Counted from the stretch's first letter, positions 12,005-23,172 are shown. The stretch: 64,000 bases of DNA from Chrysophaeum taylorii (GCA_029834535.1 JAQMWT010000091.1:1-64000); one strand, 5' to 3'. Notes: a model not told the origin generated them from the sequence alone. A program made the numbers and translations.

Positions 12005-13211
12005 TCAGGAGTAGGATGCTGGAGCATGTAGAGGGGTACAGCTTGGACGAAACACGGATTTGTCCGTTTTCAGGGTTGACGACGTCGGCAATATGGTCAA
12101 CACGTGGGAGACGAGCGGGTTTGCGCGTTGGCGCAACATAGATATAAGTATTTGCGGCGGCACGGTTCCCTTTGTGGTGCTCGTGGGGTTCCAATAGAAG
12201 GTAGCATTCAGCGCCGAAGATCTTGAGCATGTCATGCTGCTCAGTTGATTGTAGAGTAGCTGTTGCGGACTCAGGATAGCATGGTGAATGCGCTCAAGCG
12301 TGGCGTTCGGGAGAAGGGTGTAGCTTTGGATGGTGTGTATCACCGCCCAGGGAAACATGATGGCTGGTTCCACGATATTGGAGCCACGATAATGAGCATT
12401 AAGGAGAGAGCGAAGGCGAGTTGAGGAGGCGGAGGCGATGAAGCCGATGGCTGACTCAACTTCAAAGTTAAAGTGGTGCATGTACGGCGGGAAAGCGATG
12501 AGCTGAATGCCCTTATCGACGCGGTACGGGGAGGTAATGTGCTGGCTAAAGTAGGGCTTGAAGGCATCGGAGTAGAGGGTGCGCAAGTGCACGTTGAGTT
12601 GTGTACGACAAAAGTCATACACAAAGTCCAGAGCTTGAGTGAACTCCGTGGCGTTGGTGGTGCGTGTAAAGTACACCAAGAGAAACTTCGAGATAAGTTC
12701 TTTGAACACAATGATATGAGTGAAGCCTCCCATTCTGACGGAATTGTCACATAGCCGCCGTCGCAAGCCCAGACTTCGCCGGCTTTGTGAGTTTGCTCAA
12801 AAAAAGGGCTTGGTCGGATTGAAGTGCTTGTGCGGGTGGCGCTTGTTGTGCGCGATGCAGTCGGTACATAAGTCGCGATACGGTAGGTCTGAGGCAGAGA
12901 AGCCAGGGCGAGCCAGTACGTTGGGGGCCTTGGCTGCAACGTTGTCCGGGCAGTGGTGCACCCTGTGGAAGCGATTGGCTCGTTCTTTGGCGTTGAGATA
13001 TTCAGCGGATCCGTGTGCGAAGGATTTGCGAGGAATGGGATGAGCGGGGATATGACGTTTGCGCCGAACATCGAACTTGAGTTCGGTGTCCAAGGCAGGA
13101 GGAGGCGGTGCGTCGTCATCCTGGTGCGCAGCAGGGTCACTTGGAGGTGCATCCTCATCATCACAAGTAGCGAGAGTATCTTCGTAGGACGAAGACATAT
13201 AGTTTAACGAC
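12005..13211 (-). pseudogene. Family 2 copia integrase, right copy
   Basis: Two overlapping frames on the minus strand. The N-terminal zinc finger region (HCPDN ... LCTDC) ends near 12,800 and is separated by a small indel at about 12,790 from the core. The core (12,766-12,005) runs from VRMGGFTHIIVFKELISKF through LYSDAFKPYFSQHIT to FEVESAIGFIA and keeps the second Asp and the Glu of the D-D-E triad. Upstream, the peptide TEMSLNYMS at 13,200-13,221 marks a candidate cleavage point between methyltransferase and integrase. Confidence 0.87.
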
Positions 13212-13221
13212 ATTTCGGTCA

Positions 13222-15519
13222 AGCAGTTGCTGGAGATAGAAGTCATGAAGGCTTGTGCCAAAGACAGGGTATCTGTGCTGCACGTGGTGGAGGCCGGATC
13301 AAAGGTCATGAAGGTGGATACATAGGGTTTCTTCATCACGGCAGCAGCATGTTGGAAGGTGGGGTCCAACATAAAGGATTTAATACCGGCAACGAGGAGC
13401 GAGAGGTGCTTGTACCGTGTGCTGTACGTACCGGCAGGCAGAGCATTGCTGAGCATATCGCTGCAAAGGTCGTGGCGAAGAGACAAGAGGAAAGACTCCT
13501 GTTGTTTGGTGTGGTTGTTAGCACGAATCAACTCCGGTCGAGTAGGATAGCGTAGTTTCCCGTTGCGAGGGTCGAGTAAGATAATGTTTGCATACCCTCG
13601 GACGGTGGGCAATGGAGCAAGCATGGAGTGGATTTTAGAGCCGAGTTTGCGGTCACTTCCACGAAGATACCCTATATAGCGACTATGGGATAAGTGGTAA
13701 TACCCTTACCCTGATCGCCGACTCCGGTTACGATGGAGGACGGTGCCTCATGAATCCTGAGCCTTGCGAGGGCATCCGCCCTCCCGGCGTAGGTTGGCAC
13801 CTATTCGCCTCCCGGGCGGGCCGGTTGGCAGCCGGAACGTTCGCAGTGGGACGGGGTATGGCCGGGGGGCGAAGACGGAAGGTTATCGACGAGTTGGTTG
13901 TCAGTCACATCGCGGTCTCCTCGTCGCATGGCGACAAGCTTGATGGTCACTCTCCGCCGACCGACCTTTCGGCGCTCCTCGTTTACAGGCCCGTGATTCC
14001 GGACTGGCTCCTGTCGGTCCGGCCTGGCTCCCATGCTCGGGAGAGGTCGGAAGTTAGTTAGTTAGTTAGGATAAGTGGTGATCTTCCAGAGCAAAATGAG
14101 AATCCTTGTAATCGAAAGAATTGTCGGTGGCCTTTAGGTAAGGCAGCCAGGCATCACAAGAGAGCATCTGGAAAAGAGCTTTTGTATGGCGGTGCCATAG
14201 GCGGCAGCGGAGCCAACTTGAGGAAGGGCTTGGATTATCCACAAGTAACCCATAAACGGCTCCAAATAAATAGATCTGTCTCTGTCGCGGGGGACGTTGG
14301 AGGCAGTAAACGTATACGTGCTTCCAAACGCGTCAATGGAAGCATGATATTTGGTGGCGGCGTTTTCTATGGTGAGGTTGCCGTCAGTGTGGTGGCCACC
14401 GGTTAAGAAGTAGGTGTTGTGTGATGTTGATGAGGTTGTAAGTAGTAACCTATGTGATGGTTGGTCAGTTTCGAAAACGGTTATGTAATAGGACACAGGA
14501 GTGGGTGAGTTAGTGTGCAATCTGGCGAACACGTTATATAGTATGGTGAAGGCCTTGACACGCAATGGATTAGTTGCATGTGGCAGTGGTTCCATGGAGG
14601 AGCGTTTGAAACACAGCTGATGATAAGTACACTCGGATCGAACAGAGTGCGTGCGTTGCTCGTGAGCCTGTTGTGAGTGAAGGCGGAGAAATAATTAATT
14701 GAGTGTTTCAAGGTCGGTCATAGTAAGCTGAACAGAACCTGTGCGAGAGTAAGGTGCAAACGTTTTAGGAACGGGGACATCTGGGGGATCGGGGAACACC
14801 CGGATCCAGTCTTTGGCAATATCCTTGGATAGCCAAAGTCGTTTAGGAATGGCTAGTATGTCATCCACGATCTTAAAGAAGGGGCGTGGGTGTTGGATAG
14901 GCCATGAAAGTATGTTGATTGGTCCAGTAGAGTACCTGCGTGCGATGCAGATCCATCTTTCCCTATATTGGTAGTCGCCACATAGGTAGGTCGGGAACCT
15001 GTCAACAACATCGACACAGTAATCGAGTGTGGCATGGATGAGGTTGGCCACAGTTATGTGGTCTTGATGACAGTACTTGTGGGGTGGTGTCATCTCAGCC
15101 AGTAGTACCAAGGGTTGGAGAAGCTTGATGACAGACAGCATGCTGTCGAACAGAGAGTCGTCGAGCAGGCTGTGTAAGTCTTCGGTCTTATGCTGCTTTA
15201 GTAGATTCCTGTTAGTGCATGGAGGAGTTATCTCAATAATATCGCAATAAAATTTGCGCCTTTCCTCTGGTGAGATTTGGTGAAGATGGTTGATAAAGGC
15301 GGGTAAAGATTCAAATAATAATACTGTAGGAAAACGGTGGCGTAACATGCGCACAAGCGTATCATCAGACTCAACAACAACTTTTACATTGATATTTAAG
15401 CCTAGGTCATTAGTGGCTTGAGACAGGAACGCTGGGGTTGACAAACCAGAACAAAGTAACATGACAGAGGGTTTGCGAAGATTGGGCTCTTGTGAGAGAA
15501 ACACTGGGCGAGAAAGCAT
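13222..15519 (-). pseudogene. Family 2 retrotransposon C5 cytosine methyltransferase, right copy
   Basis: Best view of the family 2 methyltransferase. The N-terminal frame (15,519-14,695, 274 aa) shows motif I VMLLCSGLSTPAF (residues about 19-31), VVVESD as motif II (48-52), motif IV ITPPCTNRN with catalytic Cys 101, motif VI as LLAEMTPP (Glu 142), and motif VIII YQYRERW (183-189). The C-terminal frame (from 13,624) shows YPTRPELIRANN as motif IX and SNALPAGTY as motif X. Between VIII and IX lies an extra segment of about 250-300 residues, which would contain the target recognition domain. It is interrupted by SINE-like copy A2 and a frameshift near 14,690. The start ATG touches the TGA of gag-protease. 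Confidence 0.88.
13698..14068 (+). mobile_element. SINE/LINE-tail element, type A (copy A2)
   Basis: Complete copy that starts near CCCTTACCCTGATCGCC and ends in GTTAGTTAGTTAG. It is flanked by the target-site duplication GGATAAGTGG at 13,688-13,697 and 14,069-14,078. About 370 bp long. The 3' part (GTGATTCCGGA...CTCGGGAGAGGT) is shared with type B copies. It sits in the methyltransferase gene at the same point as copy A1. Confidence 0.9.
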
Positions 15520-17148
15520 TCATGTTAATGGCGGAGTGTTTTGCTGAACGAATTTGTTCTGTTTCCGAAGATTAAGAACCAAAGGGCGAATCCACGGGCG
15601 ATCTGGTAAAACTCTCTTGAGGAGATAGTTATAATATGCCAGTAGATCCCTGTTTTCGTGGTATCGCTTGAGCGGAAATGCGAGGGAGCGCAGTTCGAGT
15701 TGCTTGTCGCGAGCGATGTTGTAGGTGAGACAAGGGAGAGCAGGCAAGTTAGATGTTACGTAATGTATGGGAATACGCACATCTTTGTCTATGCGGCTCG
15801 TGACAGCGCTGAGCTTTGGCTCAGATCGATCACTGAACACAGTGGTCAAGTTCGTCTGGTTCCACTCGAGCATGCTCAATATAGCGAGATGTCGGTTGTG
15901 CACAGGCTGAAGACACAAAGCGAAGTCAATCTTCACGTAACCGATTTGTGGATGATCGGGTAGTGGGACAACTATATTACGTGTTAACATCATATGTGAG
16001 GCACGTTGTTGTCCAGTGGCAGTTTGTATAATAATCGGCGCGTATTTGGGATCCAGTGGAATAATATGATTTGGAATTGCATAGTCGTAGCTGGACATTA
16101 ACGATATGGTAGCACAAGAGTCAAAATATAAAAAGGAAAAATGTCGGGGGACGCTGTTTACCTTCATATATTTCGTTAGAAGTGCATTTTCCGAATGCGG
16201 GCAAGTAGTGGAGAGACGGTCAGTGAAGAAGTTCTCCAGAAATAACAGGTTAGTTGGAATGATAATCGGTCGAACAGGTCGTGATGGTTCGTCAGCCTCA
16301 TCAGCCATGCCGCACTTCTCATCAAATGATGATAGCGAGGTCTTATAGACATCCCTTATGGTTTCGGCTTGTGGTTGGTCAATGGCTGATTGGACCTGTG
16401 AAGATAGCGAAGACAGTAACGCTGGTGGTAACGTCGAGATGGCGGAAGCAGTAATGAAGTTAGGCACTATATCATAGGGATTACCCTGTGTGTTGGAGGC
16501 ATTCTTGGTATCTGTAGTAGGAGGAGTTGCCTTTGGGGTGGGAGCAGTACCAACAGTAGGATGTTGTGGCTCCACGTAGTTTAACGACTTTTCGGTCGAG
16601 GATAGATGAACGTCTACATCATATATGATGTCTTCAGCGAACATGAGTTGTTCGTTTAGACGAAGTATGTCACCATTGTCCTCAGTAGATGTGGTTGATA
16701 GAATATCGGCAGATTGCAACAGAGTCTCAAATAACTTGGTGATGTTCTGTTGTAGCTGAGCCGTGATATCATTATCTGTCACATGCTTCGTAAGTTCACT
16801 ACACTGCTCTTGCAGTGTATTTATGGTGTGCTTAGTTCGGTCCAATAATTTCATATTAGATCGAGAGGACCTGTCGAAAGTGCGAGGGTAAATTGGACGG
16901 TCATGGGACTGTCCAGCAGTTTTCTTGGTGACATAAGAATCACCAGAACGATAATACGATAGGTCGCTGCGAGAGAAAGGCTGGCGTGCATCGTTAGAGT
17001 TACGCAAGCGTCTAGCGTTAAATGCGGGGGATGTTCCAGGTTGAGAAGAAGTAATGGACGCGAGTGTGTTTGCAGTTTGAGTCAGACTTTTGTCTGATAA
17101 ATCCCGTGTGTTTGTTAGTAGTAATTTCGGCTTTGGTTGTGATGTCAA
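15520..17148 (-). CDS. Family 2 copia gag C-terminus and aspartic protease
   Basis: Open frame of 542 aa. The N-terminal half is the C-terminal Gag region, Ser/Thr rich and then partly helical (DRTKHTINTLQEQCSEL). A candidate processing peptide STEKSLNYVEP lies at 16,577-16,600. The protease follows, with active-site sequence FDSCATISLMS near 16,090, where the usual Gly of D-S-G-A is Cys. It ends ...NTPPLT before TGA 15,522-15,520, which is followed at once by ATG of the methyltransferase in the same frame. The upstream Gag part is in separate frames (17,224-18,309) because of indels, so this is a fragment of the original gag-protease gene. Confidence 0.88.
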   Translation of the reverse strand: MTSQPKPKLLLTNTRDLSDKSLTQTANTLASITSSQPGTSPAFNARRLRNSNDARQPFSRSDLSYYRSGDSYVTKKTAGQSHDRPIYPRTFDRSSRSNMKLLDRTKHTINTLQEQCSELTKHVTDNDITAQLQQNITKLFETLLQSADILSTTSTEDNGDILRLNEQLMFAEDIIYDVDVHLSSTEKSLNYVEPQHPTVGTAPTPKATPPTTDTKNASNTQGNPYDIVPNFITASAISTLPPALLSSLSSQVQSAIDQPQAETIRDVYKTSLSSFDEKCGMADEADEPSRPVRPIIIPTNLLFLENFFTDRLSTTCPHSENALLTKYMKVNSVPRHFSFLYFDSCATISLMSSYDYAIPNHIIPLDPKYAPIIIQTATGQQRASHMMLTRNIVVPLPDHPQIGYVKIDFALCLQPVHNRHLAILSMLEWNQTNLTTVFSDRSEPKLSAVTSRIDKDVRIPIHYVTSNLPALPCLTYNIARDKQLELRSLAFPLKRYHENRDLLAYYNYLLKRVLPDRPWIRPLVLNLRKQNKFVQQNTPPLT

Positions 17149-17223
17149 TCCTTCAACATAAGGTTGCCAAGAAACAGGGCGTTCTATGCGTCTTTTGTTC
17201 GACCCATTTGATACTACATTATA

Positions 17224-18309
17224 TCAGTCTAATGCGTATTCTAAGATATAGCTAGGGTTGGTGGGGTGACACAGTCGTTCAAAGTCTGGCACAGGCCGAG
17301 ATGAAGATCGAGTTTCATACATATAACGCCAATCTGCCCAACCACGATCGTAACGATTGTTGCTGGTATTATCGGCATAATGCCGATGTATATCTTCATA
17401 AATTTTGCTACAAAGAGTACCAAAGTCGAATTGATGGTCAGTCTCTTCCTGGTTAGGTTGGTAAGAGATTTGTCTAAACGCTAGGACAGCTTCAATAAAG
17501 ACATGGACATACCAGTTAGGGTTATAAACAACAGAGTTAAACTGCTGTTTCAGGTAGGATACATCAGTAGTCGTAACAGACTCGTAGTGACTAAAGGCAA
17601 TGAGCATAATGGCGCGAGCCTTGTTACGCAAATAACTTTATTTTTACACTTCATTGATGGCGGGCCAGGCCGCAAGTGCTGGTTTTCCAACACTTTCAAG
17701 ATTGAAGTAAGTATGCAAGAATGTAGCATACGTGTTCTGATAAGTGTGCCAATCAGCAGCAGTTAACGAAAACATGGTAACAGGGGCACGAACGCGGGTG
17801 TCAAAAGCTAATGCTTTCGGGTGCGCGCGATTTAAGATTCGTTCCTCTTCTAAGAAACGAAGATTGATTTCAGGGCGTAATGCCTTGACTTCATTGTCGT
17901 AACAGACAGTAGCTAGCTGAGCTACTTCTGCGTCAGGTAAGTTGGGGAAAGCTTCATTGGTGAAGTGCCATTCCTGATACTCAGGGGGCAATTCATCAAC
18001 AGCTAAATGGAGATCAGCAGCCCTATCGGTCTTCCATTCCAGGAAAACGCGATCGAGAATTTGATTCCGGAGGATCTCGTAGTCCTTGCATGACCGAGTG
18101 TATGCTTCGTACGAGTCGTACTCGAGGAAGGCATCGGCATGACTGGACCGTAATAATTGTTGGATATGCTTAATTTGCAAGGATACCTTGCGGGTCTGAA
18201 GCTGAAATCGATTTCCTTCGTTGAGAAACTCAACTACAGGAGCTTCGAGCTTCAATATGTCCGCACCTGTGATCGCCTTGGGTGCGGCTCGTGCTGCGTG
18301 TTCTGCCAT
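17224..18309 (-). pseudogene. Family 2 copia gag N-terminal region, right copy
   Basis: Capsid-type Gag. The frame from ATG 18,309 (MAEHAARAAPKAITGADILK) runs to 17,644, where a local change (AAAATAAAGTTA on the plus-strand side near 17,635) ends it. Gag continues in 17,631-17,224 (KARAIMLIAFSHYE, YNPNWYVHVFIEAVLAF). The ATG at 18,399 is also in frame, but the inner ATG matches the start of family 1 Gag better. Homologous fragments are at 2,569-3,746, 35,631-36,175 and 36,176-36,720. Confidence 0.85.
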
Positions 18310-19155
18310 AGCAGTTGACGGGGAACCTGTGGGTTCAGTCACGCAGTTGACACTGTCTAGACATTCTAAGGGGGTCTGTCTATCGGTGTCTATGTACACT
18401 CATGCGTTATCGATGGGAAAATGTCTATTTGACAACTGTGCAAGCTGTGAGTCCAGAGTAGTGCCGCTAAGCGTAGTCACTCATGGCAGCTAGTTATTCT
18501 GGTGCTCTCAAGGAGCCTGGTAAGTGCATTGTCATGGAATGTACGAGTGGACGTACCCAAAATATTCCATAACATGTGTGCAAGAGTACAGGTTAGCCAA
18601 CTTACACACACATCAACATTAACATGACAGCACGATACTATGAACAGGTGCACACAAGGTTACACGATCACGTGTGCAAAATATGCTATATACAGCCCAA
18701 TGGTAATGGCGTTGTATTAACAAGCGTGTTTGCGTGGCGAGGCTGAACTGGCGCGGTAACAGTCCAAAACCCATAGGTTACGTGCACGTTTTAACACATG
18801 GTTTCTCAGGGACCTGCCTGGGCCCATAACCTGTAGAGCATTAGCATGCAGTGGTAAGTCACCTGGGAAACCATCCCGTCTCATCATGAACGTCTGGAAG
18901 GTTAATTCGGGGAATGAAAGGTATGTTCCCTATATCCTCAGAACACGACAGGCGGCATCTAGAACTACACGAGAAAGGTTAAGTGTATAGTGCTACATAC
19001 CTCGGGACGCGCTAGACCATGATGATGAGCGTAGGCACAAATCAGAGGACGATTTGATTGTGTAGAAAGGAAGAAGAAGGGTAAGGAAGAGATCGCGCTC
19101 TCGACGGACGGATAAGGGTAGGAGGCATCAGATTTCTCTGCACCAAGACAAATCA
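18310..19155 (-). repeat. Family 2 copia 5' LTR and leader, right copy
   Basis: Mirror of 1,740-2,568. It lies directly upstream of gag on the minus strand, and its outer end cuts into a family 1 methyltransferase coding sequence at about 19,155. In the intact family 1 element the corresponding codons continue upstream without this break, so the junction marks the family 2 insertion point. No second LTR is available to fix the inner boundary. Confidence 0.72.
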
Positions 19156-19159
19156 TCAA

Positions 19160-22100
19160 ATCATCTTGAATTCATCGATAAAATCATTGCTTCGAGTGAC
19201 ATGCATCTGTCTCAAAGCAGGTACCTTGGCTTCATCACATCTAGTGATAGAAAGATGGGCGCCAAAGTTCATTCTATTCACACCCCAACTCCCACCATTC
19301 GTGGATTTGCCAACATGATCCTTTACGATCTACGGCTTGATCGCATTCGACACTATTCAACTCGCGAACTGGCACGCGCCAATAACTTCACAGCGTACCA
19401 AATTAATTTCCCTCTGTCGTTGTCCCCGGACCTTTGCTGTGACATAATTGCTAATGCTATTCCTGCTGGAACCTATCACGTAATTTATACACACCTGTGT
19501 CAGATAGTCTATGATCTGCGCAAATTAATGTTATCACCATCTTTTGACCCTGATCACGCTTCTCTAACCAAAAACTATAGGTCAGCCTTTTTCACAAACA
19601 TATTTCCCACTGACACATCCTTAATATTAAACCAGAGTTATATCACAGTGTTATACATTTCTAATGAAGTCTTCCAATGTTGTGACAATATCTCTTCCAA
19701 CCACGAACTTCCACTATTTCATCTCGATTCAGTGGCTCACGTCTTCTTGTCTAACATCTCATCCGCAGATACATCATCTCCTACAAAATTGAAACATATT
19801 CCTCTCATAACTTCAAGAGAATTACATGAAAAACATGTTCATTTGACAGAAAAGTCCATGCCAGAGGCACTCTCGCGTTTCGAGACGCTCAGCGACGTGC
19901 TACCAATTTTCACAATATTCACCATTCTAGTGATTCCCAGGCTATAAAAGCTGTTCGGGTTATTGCCAGTCCGGGACATCATCCTTCAGATGTGCCCTAC
20001 CGTACGTTTTGTGTGGATTGTACCTTACATAAAAAACGTTTTCCTCATCCACATCATCTCACCAAGCAACCTTCATTTGAAAAAGTTTTTCAACCCGGTG
20101 AAGCCTGGGCATGTGATGGTGGTTACGTATCTGTCCTATCTGAATGGGGCTCCTTTCACCACATCACAGTCTTTAAATGTCTCATGTCTAAATTTTTGTT
20201 AGTGTACTTTTGTCGTACCACCAATGCCAGCGAATTTTGTAATGCCCTCGAGTTTGTTCGCAACTTTTGCTCCGCCTATGTTCATGTACAATTAGAACAA
20301 ATTTATTGTGACTCTTTTAGACCCTATTTGTCTCAACACGTTACTACTCCATTTCGTGTTGAACATGGTATTAATATGTCTGTTTTCCCTCCCTATTTAC
20401 ATGTGTTTAATCATTAAGTAGAAGCAGCTGTTGGTCATATCGCAACTGCTACGTCTAAACGACTCCGGCATGTGCTTAATGTATCCTATAAAGGCCACCC
20501 CCTAACAGATCCGGCACCACACTACCCGTGGGCTGTTCTACATGCTGTTCAATCGTACAATCTCCTTCCTAATGTTTCTCTCGAACGTATTTATAACAAA
20601 GTCCTAAGACCCAACAAGTCTTGTTGGACCAATGTAATGTTCCCCAACAAGATTACCTCAAACCGTTTGGTTCTGTTTGTTATTTGCATCTGGAATCTAA
20701 TGAATTTCATAAATATGAACCTCGATATCGTCCCCACATCTACTTATGTGGTGCTAATGTTATAAACCCTTTAATCACACCCCATGTTAACCACTTAGCT
20801 GGTGTTGTCCTCAATCCTGAGAACGGCCAAGTCCGTGTTTCTTCTAAACTTACCTTTCCTCATCTCACTTCTAAATCGCCTCCCGATTACGAACAACATC
20901 CCCCACCCGAACCTTCGCCCGACATACCCTTTTCTGTTCAAAGCACCCCCAGTGATGCGGAGCAGAGGGGGAATGCTATGTCCACCGACATTGAACACGA
21001 GAGGGGGACTCCTTCATCCCTCGCCCACGCTCCTACTCCCGTTCCCGCATGTGCTCCCGCTGCTTCTGCCCCCGCTGCTTCTGTCGCCACACCTCCGGCA
21101 TCTGAAGTGTCCTCCAACACTTTACCCCTTTTACCATCCTATCGGTCTCTCTATTCTCAAGATGTCCTTCGTCTCACCCGTGGTCCTAATCACCATCAAC
21201 CTCGTCGCAAGACTAATCTCAAGGCTGTCCTCATTCGTATTGCTTCGCCCACCGTTGCCGCTTATAAACAAGCTGGTGGTACGCTTGTCGACTTCAAGTA
21301 CGACCTCGCCAAGCAGCATATCACTTTCTGCGACCCCGCCCTCCACTCCCTTCATATTGCTCATGGCATCCACTGGACGGCTATACCTCCAGAGGGGGAA
21401 TTTACACAAACTCTTCATCATCATGTTTACCAAGCGCTATTCCAGTCTTCTTCTGATATGTGTCATAGGAGCCTTAGCCATTCGTCGACGGATGCCACTC
21501 CTGTTCATCTCATCGACGACCTCAGCCTCGCGGACTTTCACCTTCCTCGCGCTCTCGTTCATCTCATTTCCGAACACGCCCAAGCTCTTCGAGTTCCTCC
21601 CGCTCAATGTGCTTATGCTTTGTTAACGCCCCATTCTATTATGGATCATAATGATGCTTCTTATGGTTCCTCCGAGCCTCACCTCTCCGCCATCCAAGAC
21701 TACATTACTGTGCAGTTTCATTACTTTGATGCACACCTTGGAGATGACCCTCTACTAGCTATTCAACTTGTCGAAGATCCAGATCCCGCTCACACTAACG
21801 ATATGGTCGCTTCTTATACAATCATCCATCTTACCAACGCTCAAGATCCCAGCACTGTTGGTCCGGACGAATATAAAATTCAAGCCAAAGATATCAAGAT
21901 TGATGAATATGAGTTGACCTGCCTCAAAGGTCTCTGATGCTGATCGTAAGGCTTATATCTCCGCTATTTCCAATGAGATTTTTGACATTGTTAAGTTCGG
22001 CTGCTTTAAACTCTCGCTGCCTATGGTAAACTCCAAGCCCATTGATACCCGACTGGTATTACGTATAAAAACCAATGCTGCCGGTGAATACATCAAACAT

Positions 22101-22487
22101 AAAGCGAGATTGGTCCTACGAGGATTCTTAGCTTCGCTGGGCACTGACTTTTTTGACACATTTAGCCCAATGGCGCAGCTCACCGGTATCCGTTGTGTTC
22201 TGGCGCTTGCAGCCCACCTACGACTTCCCGTCTACCACATAGACGTTCCTAATGCTTTTGTTCAAGCTCCCATAGATTCTCATGTCTATGTTAAACTGCC
22301 ACAAGGTATTTACCTACTCGATCCTGAAGATGTAAAATATCAAGGGCGACGTCCCCCAAAACTATTTAAATCTCTTTGTGGATTACGACAGAGTCCTGCT
22401 CTTTGGAACCAAACCACAAATGGTTTCTTCGACACATTAGGCTATAAACGTTTTCGAACAGATACATGCATCTATGCTATATATATG
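19160..22487 (+). pseudogene. Family 1 copia pol fragment: methyltransferase C-terminus, integrase, RT
   Basis: Starts in the methyltransferase C-terminus: LEFIDKI, then MHLSQSRYLGFITSSDRK at 19,201, motif IX YSTRELARANNF near 19,350, and motif X IIANAIPAGTY near 19,450. Integrase follows (FCVDCTLHKK, WACDGGYV, IYCDSFRPY) with a stop at 20,416. A 438 aa frame (20,621-21,937) covers the linker and ends just before RT. RT resumes at 22,023 with KHKARLVLRGFLASLGTDFF, VYHIDVPNAFVQAPI and GLRQSPALWNQ, and stops at TDTCIYA, where an AT-rich junction joins the truncated LTR of the next element at 22,488. Several frameshifts make it non-functional. Confidence 0.87.
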
Positions 22488-23040
22488 GAGAGATTTGACC
22501 CTCTCCGGGTACATGGTAGAGACGGCGTGCAGTTTTTGGCGTGTACAGACCATTCCGCTTGTCACATGCTACTACACAAGGTAGGGATTTAGGCCCTAGC
22601 TTCTTAAGGACATTAGGTCCCATAGAAGCGTTCACACGGACAATGAGGAATGAAGCCTCCGCTAATTAAACAGACAACCCCATACCTGACGGTACGCACA
22701 TGGAGGTCTACTCCTTGTTGGAAGTGAACTGCAGATCTAATTCTTCATAATCTGAGATATAAGGGCGGAAGGGTAAGGAAGGAAAGAGGGAAAGCCGTCT
22801 GACGGAGAGAAAACCCTCTTGTGGAGATAGGTGTGAAAGGAGTGAGAAGTTCCAGTGTCGTACACATAATGTTGGAAGTGAACTGCAGATCTAATTCTTC
22901 ATAATCTGAGATATAAGGGCGGAAGGGTAAGGAAGGAAAGAGGGAAAGCCGTCTGACGGAGAGAAAACCCTCTTGTGGAGATAGGTGTGAAAGGAGTGAG
23001 AAGTTCCAGTGTCGTACACATAATAGTGTAGCTCTCTGGA
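22488..23040 (-). repeat. Family 1 3' LTR, truncated
   Basis: Matches the 5' LTR segment 34,848-35,246 in the same orientation. It begins (minus strand) with TCCAGAGAGCTACAC right after a purine tract and is cut at 22,488, at an imperfect hairpin (GGAGAG...CTCTCC). An AT-rich join there leads into the neighbouring RT fragment. It contains a 154 bp tandem duplication absent from the 5' LTR. Confidence 0.88.
22717..23024. repeat. 154 bp tandem duplication within 3' LTR
   Basis: Two adjacent copies (22,717-22,870 and 22,871-23,024), each starting GTTGGAAGTGAACTGCAG and ending TACACATAAT. The 5' LTR has one copy (from about 35,076), so the duplication arose after insertion or by later recombination. 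Confidence 0.92.
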
Positions 23041-23048
23041 CCCCCTCA
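23041..23048 (-). promoter_or_regulatory. Polypurine tract before 3' LTR
   Basis: On the minus strand TGAGGGGG lies directly in front of the LTR start TCCAGAGAG. A purine run at this place is the expected primer for plus-strand DNA synthesis of LTR retrotransposons. The function is inferred from position and composition. Confidence 0.65.
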
Positions 23049-23172
23049 ACGTGTGAAAGTGGTGTATACATTTCAGACGTTCTTGAGGGCGGAACTTGGG
23101 TAATGTACATAGGAGCAGCGAACAGGTGAACAAACAACAACAAGACATGGGAGGTTAACATGACAGTTTAAT

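Larger units (their letters stand above)
10891..20912. repeat. Right arm of giant inverted duplication
   Basis: Reverse-complement partner of 1-9,822. It starts at a short microhomology (CAATAGGACGAGA) within the RNase H start of the family 2 copy and runs to 20,912, where the window edge ends the comparison. Sampled stretches look about 98-99 percent identical by eye. This arm keeps longer reading frames than the left one (for example 542 aa for gag-protease), which shows that many left-arm frameshifts are private to that copy. Confidence 0.93.
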
